Shown in pieces: positions 39,332 through 45,718 of a DNA stretch of 45,718 nt (positions are counted from its first letter, which is position 1; each line of letters starts with the position of its first letter). The translations under genes and the position numbers were made by a program. The stretch spans positions 1 to 45,718 of the forward strand of contig CAJUQM010000020.1 in assembly GCA_910588005.1 (NCBI GenBank). The letters are read 5' to 3'. The notes below the pieces were generated by a model. It did no database searches and was not told the origin of the DNA. It worked only from the letters and a program-made list of their open reading frames with translations. This stretch comes from an uncultured Oscillibacter sp. Lineage in GTDB: Bacteria; Bacillota; Clostridia; Oscillospirales; Oscillospiraceae.

Positions 39332-39763
39332 ATGATGAACAAACTGAAAGCGAAGCTCAAGAACCAGGGCGGCTTTACCCTGGTTGAAATGCTGGTGGTG
39401 GTGGCCATTGTCGCCATTCTCATTGCCATTTCCATCCCTATGGTAGGCAGTGCGTTGGAGAAAGCTAGGGAAGCCACCGATGATGCCAACTACCGCGATG
39501 CAGCTGCACTAGGAAATATTATACTTTTGAGTGAAGACTCTCCTAACGGCACGTATTGGTATGTTACCAATACCAGTGCACAGGGTGTATTGCAAAAAGT
39601 TGATGCTACACCTACTAACGCATATGAATCCCAGTGCACCCATACTACTGGTACACATGGAAAAACTGAAACATCAGCAGAGAAGTACATTAAAGTGGTA
39701 ATTAACAATGCTGAAACTGATGTCCTTGACATGGTTAAAGTTACTTGGGCTGATAAAGCATGA
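39332..39763 (+). CDS. pilA: Type IV pilin (second of two)
   Basis: A 143-residue prepilin with the leader MMNKLKAKLKNQGG and mature start FTLVEMLVVVAIVAILIAIS (Glu at position 5). The N-terminal 55 residues resemble the first pilin closely (SALEKAREATDDANYRDAAALGN), while the C-terminal domain is different, with one Cys and many Thr and Asn. GGAGAG precedes the ATG by about nine bases. The first part of the gene has the local high GC, but the C-terminal coding part is about 40 percent GC by eye. The pair may be an exchangeable-pilin arrangement: a conserved N-terminal cassette with a variable surface domain. Confidence 0.9.
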   Translation: MMNKLKAKLKNQGGFTLVEMLVVVAIVAILIAISIPMVGSALEKAREATDDANYRDAAALGNIILLSEDSPNGTYWYVTNTSAQGVLQKVDATPTNAYESQCTHTTGTHGKTETSAEKYIKVVINNAETDVLDMVKVTWADKA

Positions 39764-39766
39764 GTG

Positions 39767-39822
39767 GGACGCCCGCAGTGCGGGCGTCCTCCGGAGGCCG
39801 CGGGGTAACCGCGGCCTCCGGA
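39767..39822 (+). terminator. Tandem GC-rich hairpins after the second pilin
   Basis: The first pairs 39767-39777 with 39779-39789 (11 bp around one base). The second pairs 39790-39803 with 39809-39822 (14 bp, GGTAA loop). They begin four bases after the pilin stop. There is no T-run, but they would be extremely stable and probably bound the pilin transcript. Confidence 0.65.
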
Positions 39823-39834
39823 GGGCGTCTGCCC

Positions 39835-39934
39835 CAGGCTCCCCGCGCCTTTCGCGCAGCGAAAACCAAAACTCCTCCCACAGCCGCAGGAACAGATACC
39901 GCAGGCTCCCCGCGCCTTTCGCGCAGCGAAAACC
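39835..39934. repeat. 33-bp direct repeat, two copies, each with a hairpin core
   Basis: 39835-39867 and 39902-39934 are identical over 33 bases and start 67 bases apart. Each contains TTTCGC-GCA-GCGAAA, a 6-bp stem with a 3-base loop followed by A-rich sequence. They lie in the 323-base gap between the second pilin and pilD, which otherwise holds no gene. Confidence 0.8.
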
Positions 39935-40086
39935 GGCCTATGGAGCGGGGACCGGCGGTCGTGCGCCGCAGGGACCATTGCAATCGCTCCTCTCAGGGAC
40001 GGCGTACCGCGCGATCCGCACAGTTTCGATATAGATATATTGTATGTAAAAACAGCCTCCCTTTCCAGTGAAAGGAGTTGAAAGAC

Positions 40087-40872
40087 ATGCCGTGGAATGA
40101 AAATATGGTGATAACGGCATACATGTGCCTGTGGCTGGCGGTGCTGGGCGCGGTGCTGGGGAGCTTTCTGGACTGCGCCGTCTCCCGCTGGGCCGCCGGG
40201 GAGCCGTGGCACAGGGGCCGGTCCCGGTGCATATCCTGCGGCCATCCCCTGGTGGCCCGGGATCTGGTGCCGGTGGCAAGCTATCTCCTCCGGCGGGGGA
40301 GGTGCCGCTTCTGCGGCAGGAAGATCCCGGCGGAGTGCCTGCTGGCGGAGCTGGCGGGAGCGGGAGCCTTCCTCTGTCTGGGGCTGCGGTTCGGTCTCCG
40401 GCCGGCGCTGGGGCAGTGGCTGGTCTGGGCCGGGCTGCTGCTGGCATTGTCCCTGTGGGATGCGGCGGAGCAGATCATCCCCGATTCTCTGCTGCTGGCC
40501 CTGGCCGCCAACCGACTGCTGTGGCTGGTGCTCCTGCGGGAGCGTCCGGCGGAGGCAGTGCCGGAGATTCTGGCGGCCTGCGCCGTTCCAGCGGTGCTGC
40601 TGGCGCTGGTGCTGGCGGCGGAAAAGCTCCTGGGCCGGGAGGTCATGGGCGGCGGGGATCTCAAGCTGCTTTTCTCCCTGGCCCTGTATATGGGCTGGGC
40701 GGAGCTGCTGCTGGGGCTGCTGCTCTCGTGCCTGCTGGGGCTGCTGTGGGCGGCTCTGGCGGGAAGGCGGCGGGATGCGGCGGTACCCTTCGGACCCTTT
40801 CTGGCGGCGGGGGCGGTGAGCGCGGTGTGTTTCGGCGGGCCGGTGATCCGGTGGTATTTCAGCCTGTTTTAA
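40087..40872 (+). CDS. pilD: Prepilin peptidase/N-methyltransferase PilD
   Basis: A 261-residue membrane aspartyl peptidase that removes prepilin leaders and methylates the new N-terminus. The methyltransferase zinc site is present as CISCGHPL and CRFCGRKIPAECLLAELAGA. The two catalytic Asp motifs are visible: LWDAAEQIIPDSL (Asp plus IPD) and GGGDLKLLFSLALYMG (GGGD). About eight hydrophobic helices span the rest. ATG 40087 is about nine bases after AAAGGAG; a TTG three codons earlier is too close to that site. It should process the pilins and the giant protein of this operon. Confidence 0.92.
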   Translation: MPWNENMVITAYMCLWLAVLGAVLGSFLDCAVSRWAAGEPWHRGRSRCISCGHPLVARDLVPVASYLLRRGRCRFCGRKIPAECLLAELAGAGAFLCLGLRFGLRPALGQWLVWAGLLLALSLWDAAEQIIPDSLLLALAANRLLWLVLLRERPAEAVPEILAACAVPAVLLALVLAAEKLLGREVMGGGDLKLLFSLALYMGWAELLLGLLLSCLLGLLWAALAGRRRDAAVPFGPFLAAGAVSAVCFGGPVIRWYFSLF

Positions 40873-40990
40873 AGGGAGGTGCCAATCGCCGCAGCATCTG
40901 TCTTTGCGGCCGGAATTGCCGCTCTTAAAAGATCATGGAATTCACACGGTTTGGCGGCCGGTACAGCATCTGAAAGGAAAAGGAGAAGAG

Positions 40991-41962
40991 ATGATGGGGA
41001 AAACGCGGCTGGGCTTTGACATTGGAAGCAGCAGTATGAAGGTGGCGGTCCGGCAGGGCGGAAGCGTCCGGCTGGAGGAGGCTGCCCTGCCGGAGAATCT
41101 GGTGGACAGCGGCGGCATCGCCCTGCCCCACGCCTTTGCGCAGTTTTTGCGGCAGGCGAAAAAGGACCTGCGGCTGCCACGGGGCGAGGCGGCGTTGGTG
41201 CTGCCCCCCAGCCAGGTGATCTGCCGGATGGTGACCATGCCCCGGATGACCACGGAGCAGCTGCTGATGAACCTGCCCTATGAGTTTACCGACTTTATTC
41301 AGGGCGTGGCGGACCAGTATTACTGCGACTACGCCGTGTGCGAACCTGCCGGGGACGGAGAGGAGGGCGTCACCATGATGGCCGCCGCCGCGGCGAAGCA
41401 GACGCTGGCGGAATACGCCCGGATCTTCTCACAGGTGGGCCTCCGGCTCCGGACGGTTCTGCCCCAGGAGATGGCGCTGATCCGGCTGGTGCAGGGCCGG
41501 AGCGAAGAGGAGTTCTGCTTCGTGGACCTGGGTCACCAGAACACCCGGATCACGGTGGTCTGGCGGGACCGGGTCCAGGCCACCCGGCAGATCGCCCTGG
41601 GCGGCCGGAATCTGGACCTGGCGGTGGGGGATGAACTGGGAGTGGACGCGTTCCTCTCCAACACCTACAAGACCACCAACTTCCAGAATGTCCAGACTCT
41701 GCCCGTTCTGGCGGAGGTGTGCGAGCGCATCGCGGTGGAGATTTTGAAGGTGGTGAATTTCTACCAGTTTACATACCGCTCCAGCAATTTGGAGGGGGTC
41801 TATCTGGTGGGGGGCGGTACGGCGCTGCCCGTCCTGCGGCAGGCCATCGAGTCCACCGTGGGACTGCCCCTGCTGGACCCGGAGACTCTGCTGCCTGGCG
41901 CGGCAGGAGACGTGCCGGCCGGCATATTCGCCGCAGGAGCGGCCATGGGAGGGACAAGATGA
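40991..41962 (+). CDS. pilM: Pilus assembly protein PilM
   Basis: A 323-residue actin-like ATPase-fold protein (MreB/FtsA/PilM family) that sits under the membrane and binds PilN. The phosphate-1 motif LGFDIGSSSMKVAV opens the protein. A second nucleotide block FCFVDLGHQNTRITVV appears mid-protein, and LEGVYLVGGGTALPVLRQAIES near the end is the adenosine motif. ATG 40991 follows AGGAG at 40981-40985; the frame is open upstream without a better start. Its stop overlaps the next gene. It links the cytoplasmic motor complex to the alignment proteins PilN and PilO. Confidence 0.9.
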   Translation: MMGKTRLGFDIGSSSMKVAVRQGGSVRLEEAALPENLVDSGGIALPHAFAQFLRQAKKDLRLPRGEAALVLPPSQVICRMVTMPRMTTEQLLMNLPYEFTDFIQGVADQYYCDYAVCEPAGDGEEGVTMMAAAAAKQTLAEYARIFSQVGLRLRTVLPQEMALIRLVQGRSEEEFCFVDLGHQNTRITVVWRDRVQATRQIALGGRNLDLAVGDELGVDAFLSNTYKTTNFQNVQTLPVLAEVCERIAVEILKVVNFYQFTYRSSNLEGVYLVGGGTALPVLRQAIESTVGLPLLDPETLLPGAAGDVPAGIFAAGAAMGGTR

Positions 41963-42519
41963 GCAGACGAAAAGCGGACTACCCGATCAAGCGGTCCATG
42001 AACCTCTACTATAAGCCGGACCGCACCACAAAGCCCGCCACCGCCGCGCTGTATATTCTCTTCGCCCTGACGTGCCTGCTGGGTCTTGCCAAGGTAATGG
42101 TGTATGACCTCTGGGCGGAGACCCGGGACGCGGAGCAGGTTCTGGCTCTGGAGCAGGCCCGGCTGGAGGGCGTCATGGCGGAGCTGGCGGATTACGGCCA
42201 GGTGCGGGAGCAGTACAGTCTTTACTCTGCCACGGAGGAGGAGCAGACCCACATCGGCCGCATGGAGGTGCTGGACCTGCTGGACGGCGCACTGGGGACC
42301 CAGGCGAAGCTGAACACCGTCTCCGTCAGTGGCGACGCGGTGCAGCTCCAGTTTTCCGGCGTCACGCTGGCTCAGACCGCACAGATCGTGCGGACGCTGG
42401 AGGCTTCGCCCATTGTGGCGTCCACCCAGGTCAACACGGCCTCCACCACGGAGGGCGCCGGCGCGCAGGTGCAGGCCAGCGTGTTTATCCAGCTGCAGAA
42501 GGAGGGGAGCGGGGAGTGA
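41959..42519 (+). CDS. pilN: Pilus assembly protein PilN-like
   Basis: A 186-residue bitopic membrane protein. A short cytoplasmic tail (MSRRKADYPIKRSMNLYY) holds a likely PilM-binding site with its NLYY motif. One hydrophobic helix lies at about 33-52, then a coiled-coil stretch (ETRDAEQVLALEQARLEGVM) and a small ferredoxin-like domain (KLNTVSVSGDAVQLQFSGVT). This is the normal PilN plan. GGGAGGG is six bases before the ATG, which overlaps the pilM stop. The call rests on gene order and architecture, as PilN sequences vary widely. Confidence 0.8.
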   Translation: MSRRKADYPIKRSMNLYYKPDRTTKPATAALYILFALTCLLGLAKVMVYDLWAETRDAEQVLALEQARLEGVMAELADYGQVREQYSLYSATEEEQTHIGRMEVLDLLDGALGTQAKLNTVSVSGDAVQLQFSGVTLAQTAQIVRTLEASPIVASTQVNTASTTEGAGAQVQASVFIQLQKEGSGE

Positions 42520-43061
42520 ACAGAAAACTGACGGTCCGGGAGTGGATTCTGCTGGGCCTTCTGGCGGTGATTGCCCTTGTCAGCGGCTATGTGATGCTGT
42601 TTTGCATGCCCATGACGGCCCGGCGGGACACGGCCCTGTCCGAGACGGAACTTTGCCGGGTGGAGATTGAGGCCGCCCGGCTTAAGGTAGAGGAGAAGCG
42701 CCGCATGGAGCAGGAGTTGGAGGTCCTCTTCGCAGACGGCGCGGAGCCGGTGGCCATCGCCAATTACGACAATCTCCAGCCGGTGATGTTTGAGCTGCAC
42801 ACCATCCTCTCCGGCGCTGAGGATTACAGCCTGTCCTTCGGTACGGTGGACACGTCGCAGTCCATCGTCCGGCGGAGCATCTCCCTGAGCTTCACCAGCC
42901 GCAGCTACGAATCGGCCCGGGAGATCCTGGAGCAGCTGTGCGGCAGCGCCTACCGCTGCCTGCTGGACAGCGTGAGCATCTCCGTGGGGCAGAGCAGGGA
43001 GGGAAACGTCTCTGTGGACGGAGCCTTGCTGTACTTCGAGTATCAGCGGAATGTCTCGTGA
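42516..43061 (+). CDS. pilO: Pilus assembly protein PilO-like
   Basis: A 181-residue bitopic protein: a short N-terminus (NRKLTVREWILLGLLAVIALVSGYVMLF, membrane helix at about 10-29), then a coiled coil (RVEIEAARLKVEEKRRMEQELEVLF) and a C-terminal ferredoxin-like domain (RSISLSFTSRSYESAREILEQL). PilO pairs with PilN to form the periplasmic or wall-side alignment dimer. GTG 42516 overlaps the pilN stop (GTGA). It is the last recognised pilus gene here. No PilP or PilQ follows, as expected where there is no outer membrane. Confidence 0.82.
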   Translation: MNRKLTVREWILLGLLAVIALVSGYVMLFCMPMTARRDTALSETELCRVEIEAARLKVEEKRRMEQELEVLFADGAEPVAIANYDNLQPVMFELHTILSGAEDYSLSFGTVDTSQSIVRRSISLSFTSRSYESAREILEQLCGSAYRCLLDSVSISVGQSREGNVSVDGALLYFEYQRNVS

Positions 43062-43173
43062 GGGAGTTTCGGTATAGGGGAAATTTCCCGGGAGGGGGTT
43101 TGCAGAGGCTGCGGGAGTATGCTGTAGTTAACCCGTGAGCCATTGTATAACCGGATCAGGAGGCTGCATTCCG

Positions 43174-43345
43174 ATGTATAAAAGGCGTTTTGCCGCCGGG
43201 ACTTACCGCAGTGGCTGCCGTGGTGGGCACCACGGGCGTTGCTGAGAGTGAAAACGGGACATGCGGACCGGAAGAACGGCCCCCGGAAAAAGAAAAAGCA
43301 CCCGAACAGCACAAGGCTATTCGGGCGCTGGGGGTGACAATGTAA
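43174..43345 (+). pseudogene. Small secreted protein gene with a probable frameshift
   Basis: ATG 43174 has AGGAGG upstream but its frame breaks off after about 23 codons. Dropping one A from the run at 43180-43183 joins it to a frame open to TAA at 43343-43345. That frame encodes a signal-peptide-like start (LTAVAAVVGTTGVAES) and a Pro/Glu/Lys-rich tail (GPEERPPEKEKAPEQHK). The product would be about 56 residues. It is either a decayed gene or a sequencing error; the function is unknown. Confidence 0.4.
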
Positions 43346-43370
43346 ACAGACGAAAAGCGGCTATTTTCGC

Positions 43371-43413
43371 AAGCCTGGGTGGAGGTAGCCGCTGCGGGGG
43401 TTAGGCTTTTTTT
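43371..43413 (+). terminator. Candidate terminator ending the pilus operon region
   Basis: AAGCCTGG (43371-43378) can pair with TTAGGCTT (43401-43408) with two G-T pairs, followed by a run of seven Ts (43407-43413). It is the first T-run hairpin after pilO. Confidence 0.45.
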
Positions 43414-43485
43414 GACGAAAAATTAGGCTATAGGACTATGAAAAAAGACACAACAACGCCTCCTTGACGGTTGCCGTGTCCTTTC

Positions 43486-43534
43486 AAAGAAAAAGAGCCG
43501 GTAACCGCATTTTTGATCTGCGTGTTATCGGCTC
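43486..43534 (-). terminator. Reverse-strand terminator after the KTR gene
   Basis: On the reverse strand the arms 43534-43524 and 43505-43495 (GAGCCGATAAC, GTTACCGGCTC, one mismatch) are followed by TTTTTCTTT at 43494-43486. It starts six bases after the stop of the small KTR gene and ends the AT-rich operon. Confidence 0.7.
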
Positions 43535-43539
43535 TGCGT

Positions 43540-43710
43540 CTATGCGTCTGGCTCTTTGATAACTGCTATATGCAGCCCTTTTACTTCGATCAGGCTTTCC
43601 TGCTTGCATTTTGGGCAATATAGCGGGAAGTTTTCTAATTTTGTATCTTCTCGTATCTTCAATCCCGTTTTGTTTCCACAAATAGGGCGGTATATCCATT
43701 CCATCACCAT
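43540..43710 (-). CDS. Small Cys-rich KTR-type protein
   Basis: A 56-residue protein resembling the cysteine-rich KTR family, small proteins common beside Tn916-like conjugative elements in Firmicutes. The family plan is CxxCGNKT...KLENFPLYCPKCK; here it reads YRPICGNKTGLKIRED and TKLENFPLYCPKCKQESLIEV. The first Cys of the first pair is replaced by Arg, and the KTR signature is KTG, so the metal site may be lost. The ATG at 43710 has GGGGAG about seven bases upstream. It is the last gene of the AT-rich reverse-strand block and suggests that the block came with a mobile element. Confidence 0.75.
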   Translation of the reverse strand: MVMEWIYRPICGNKTGLKIREDTKLENFPLYCPKCKQESLIEVKGLHIAVIKEPDA

Positions 43711-43730
43711 CTGGCGCTCCCCTTTAGCCT

Positions 43731-44360
43731 CTATGATCTTTTTGTTCCTTGGTATAAATCTTGCTTTTTAAGACTGTTTGATTTGGCTCGCGGCATCCAA
43801 AAGAACCTTGTTGATTGTATTCTCCATAAAAAGCGAGGCCAATTTGGTGAAATAAAAATGTCTTTTCCAGGTTGCCGATTTAGCAAATTGGTTGCTAAAT
43901 CGCTGATTGCATATCCGATTTTTTTGTTCGGCCCATGCTTTAGTGGAACATTGGAAATAAACGGGAGCATTTCGCCAGCCCCAATGCCAACACCTTGCCC
44001 CCATTTCAAATTAGCTGCGACACACCAATTTTTCATCTGTTGAATTGCAATATAATTTTGTGTCCCTTCAAAAAAACCATTATTCACAACGCAATACACC
44101 ATAATATCATGGTTCAAATCTTTTCGCTCTCCTAAGATAATTAGGAATTGGAGTAGCTGGGAGGGGATGCTATCTACATAGAGCGGAAACACAAATACCA
44201 ATACATCACTGCTTGCTATTTCTGCCAACTCTGTTGCTTGCAAGGAGCATTTGAATACCTGTGCATTACTTTCTCCCGTTTCTTGCAACAAATACTTTAT
44301 CAAAAGTCCTGATGTACTTTCCCCAGGCTTGGGACTTCCGTTAATAATACTTATATTCAT
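43731..44360 (-). CDS. Flavodoxin-fold NAD(P)H-dependent oxidoreductase
   Basis: A 209-residue flavodoxin-like protein. The FMN phosphate loop is ISIINGSPKPGESTSG at the N-terminus, followed by the strand VLVFVFPLYVDSIPSQLLQFL and the loop VVNNGFFEGTQN, as in NADPH-dependent FMN reductases. It probably reduces quinones or other electrophiles in the cytoplasm. The C-terminal 25 residues are basic and not recognisable. It follows the other flavoprotein gene by four bases in an AT-rich operon under a TetR regulator, an arrangement typical of toxic-compound defence. The exact substrate is unknown. Confidence 0.8.
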   Translation of the reverse strand: MNISIINGSPKPGESTSGLLIKYLLQETGESNAQVFKCSLQATELAEIASSDVLVFVFPLYVDSIPSQLLQFLIILGERKDLNHDIMVYCVVNNGFFEGTQNYIAIQQMKNWCVAANLKWGQGVGIGAGEMLPFISNVPLKHGPNKKIGYAISDLATNLLNRQPGKDIFISPNWPRFLWRIQSTRFFWMPRAKSNSLKKQDLYQGTKRS

Positions 44361-44364
44361 CTTT

Positions 44365-44874
44365 TCACTGCTTCCCCACTTTCCCACATAGCTGCTCTAT
44401 GGAATTGAAAAAAGCAACGTTATGCTTTGATGCATTGAAATTGATGCTGTTCCTGCTAACCATATTTTCAGCGGTATCTTTTTCCGATGGAGTAATATAT
44501 TCACCATAAAAATATACGGAAAGTTGGAATGATTTTTTATATCGTGGCTTATGGTGGGTTTCATTATCTATCATCTTAAAGAAGGGAAGAAGAAAGGGAA
44601 TACTTCGGTCCAAAACATTTTTAACAAACGGACTATATCCCCCATAATAACATTTACTGATAATCGTAACAGTATCAGCTTGTGATAGTATGCTCCCCAT
44701 ATTTTCATATCCGTCTTTCATTACACATTGTCCTGGAGTTTTAATCCAACAACCAAAACATCCAATACAGTTTCTTATGGAACCTTTATTAGATACAATT
44801 CGTGGATCTCCTATGATTTGCGGGAAAATCTGTTGAAATTGCAAGTCCGTCAAATCATGTATGATAACATTCAT
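44365..44874 (-). CDS. Flavodoxin family protein with Cys motif
   Basis: A 169-residue flavoprotein-like protein. It has a CIGCFGCW segment followed by a further Cys (GQCVMKDGYENM), seen in iron-sulfur flavoproteins and related flavodoxin-fold reductases, then ADTVTIISKCYYGGYSPFVKNVLDRSIPFLLP, given here as adjoining blocks, typical of the NAD(P)H-dependent oxidoreductase family. The N-terminus lacks the usual GSPR phosphate loop and is therefore atypical. It is AT-rich and coupled to the next flavoprotein gene. Both are probably induced together by loss of TetR repression. Confidence 0.75.
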   Translation of the reverse strand: MNVIIHDLTDLQFQQIFPQIIGDPRIVSNKGSIRNCIGCFGCWIKTPGQCVMKDGYENMGSILSQADTVTIISKCYYGGYSPFVKNVLDRSIPFLLPFFKMIDNETHHKPRYKKSFQLSVYFYGEYITPSEKDTAENMVSRNSINFNASKHNVAFFNSIEQLCGKVGKQ

Positions 44875-44902
44875 TTTCGTCCTCCCGTTTTATAATATAG
44901 GG

Positions 44903-45481
44903 CTAAATAGATTTAATAATATCTTCAATTCTTGTTTCCCAATCTTTGTCATACTCTACATTGGGCATCGTTGCGATAGCCGATAAACCATGGACCAAGG
45001 CCCACATTGCTATTATTTTATTTTGTATGACAGGATCTGGCATATCAACTTTGGAAAAGGTCTGCATTGCAGCCTGCTTCAGTATTTTTAGCGGCAGGGG
45101 TTCTTTTTCGCCCATACAATCCAATGACAAGTTTATCCGAATGTTTTTTCTGGAAAAAAGAAAATCAAAATATACGGGATTGTGATAAAAGAATTTAACA
45201 TAGGCGGTTCCGAGCATAGGCAGAAAATCAGGGGCATTTTCATACATCTCTGCTGCTTGCTCCAACGTTGACACAAACAAATCCATAATATGTTGTTGAA
45301 TTGCGGCAATAAACTCATCCTTGTTGTTAAAATGAGCATAAGGAGCAGCATTACTGACACCACATTTTAGAGCAGCTTTGCGTAGAGATAAAGTCTCCTC
45401 ACCCTCCATGCTAATTAACTCTAATCCTGCTTCAACTAAAGCGCTTCGCAGGTTTCCGTGATGATAAGGCTTATTATCCAT
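44903..45481 (-). CDS. TetR/AcrR family regulator
   Basis: A 192-residue repressor. The N-terminal helix-turn-helix is at about residues 8-55 (HGNLRSALVEAGLELI, LSLRKAALKCGVSNAAPYAHFNNKDEFIAAI). A helical ligand domain follows (FLPMLGTAYVKFFYHNPVYFDFLFS, IQNKIIAMWALVHGLSAIA), of the kind named TetR_C_33 in related regulators. The ATG at 45481 has GGAGG five bases upstream. It precedes the two flavoprotein genes on the same strand and is likely to repress them in response to a small electrophile or drug. Base composition is far lower in GC than the rest of the window. Confidence 0.88.
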   Translation of the reverse strand: MDNKPYHHGNLRSALVEAGLELISMEGEETLSLRKAALKCGVSNAAPYAHFNNKDEFIAAIQQHIMDLFVSTLEQAAEMYENAPDFLPMLGTAYVKFFYHNPVYFDFLFSRKNIRINLSLDCMGEKEPLPLKILKQAAMQTFSKVDMPDPVIQNKIIAMWALVHGLSAIATMPNVEYDKDWETRIEDIIKSI

Positions 45482-45579
45482 AACAACCTCCAATCTTGTC
45501 GCTGATAAGATTATATCACCAAAACTTAACAGCGTAAAGATTGGGGTACAAAATGGAAAATAATTCAGTGTACATCAGT

Positions 45580-45617
45580 AAGAGCCGCCTGGACCTCAAA
45601 GGTTTCAGGCGGCTCTT
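45580..45617. terminator. Strong hairpin at the edge of the AT-rich block
   Basis: A 12-bp perfect stem (45580-45591 with 45606-45617) with a 14-base loop. On the forward strand the right arm ends in CTCTT followed by ATTG. It lies about 100 bases upstream of the TetR gene and may end a gene outside the window or act on both strands. Confidence 0.55.
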
Positions 45618-45718
45618 ATTGTCAGCAACTCCGTCCATTTTTTGTGGTCTTGTCCAAATCAGTGGATAAGGTAGAATAAGTTTCGCAAAAAGAAAAAGAG
45701 ACATAGTTTGCAGAACTC

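Noticed and set aside
39835..39934. CRISPR array
   Set aside because: Only two copies of a 33-bp unit, with one 34-base gap between them, hairpin cores and no cas genes; it is an intergenic repeat pair.
1..45718. rRNA or tRNA genes, integrases and transposases
   Set aside because: I saw no tRNA cloverleaf, rRNA segment, recombinase or transposase coding sequence in either strand.

Overview
The window looks like chromosomal DNA of a GC-rich Gram-positive gut Clostridium relative, most likely Oscillospiraceae (Intestinimonas / Flavonifractor / Lawsonibacter-like). The grounds are strong AGGAGG ribosome sites, frequent TTG and GTG starts, Ala-Ala-Cys lipoprotein signals, LytTR and ECF regulation, type IV pilus genes without a secretin, and a fructoselysine operon of a kind known from butyrate-forming gut bacteria. 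The genus is inference; there is no rRNA or tRNA to fix it.

Layout. (1) 1-2.4 kb: the broken end of an unidentified gene, then an ECF sigma factor, a small membrane protein and a double zinc-ribbon membrane protein in one operon. (2) 2.4-3.1 kb: a reverse-strand yjdF gene with a good promoter and a leader of about 207 nt that may be a riboswitch. (3) 3.4-13.1 kb: two GntR/UTRA regulators joined in one reading frame, then an operon for Amadori products: a PotABCD-type ABC importer, FrlB deglycase, FrlC epimerase, FrlD kinase and an M20 dipeptidase, followed by a MATE exporter. (4) 15.1-22 kb: a GntR/FCD regulator and an operon holding an HpcH/HpaI aldolase, a tripartite tricarboxylate transporter (TctC-TctB-TctA), a beta-keto acid cleavage enzyme (DUF849) and a DUF169 protein. 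This looks like a carboxylate uptake and cleavage pathway whose substrate is unknown. (5) 22.8-25.9 kb: a reverse-strand LytTR regulator and GHKL kinase, a small Cys-rich protein behind two adjoining 24-bp perfect palindromes, and a reverse-strand XRE regulator. (6) 26.2-43.1 kb: a type IV pilus operon headed by a 2226-residue protein with a prepilin signal and GLUG-like repeats, then three small minor pilins, PilB, PilT, PilC, two pilins, PilD, PilM, PilN and PilO. (7) 43.5-45.5 kb: a visibly AT-rich reverse-strand block (TetR regulator, two flavodoxin-fold proteins, a small KTR protein) that looks horizontally acquired.

The most noteworthy items are the giant prepilin-type protein with its promoter carrying two copies of ATATCCGANNAGGATAT beside a divergent XRE regulator; the polyamine-type importer serving an Frl pathway together with a dipeptidase; the aldolase/TTT/BKACE/DUF169 operon with a palindrome on its transcription start; and a histidine kinase with an extra membrane segment and an RsiV-like tail after its ATPase domain.
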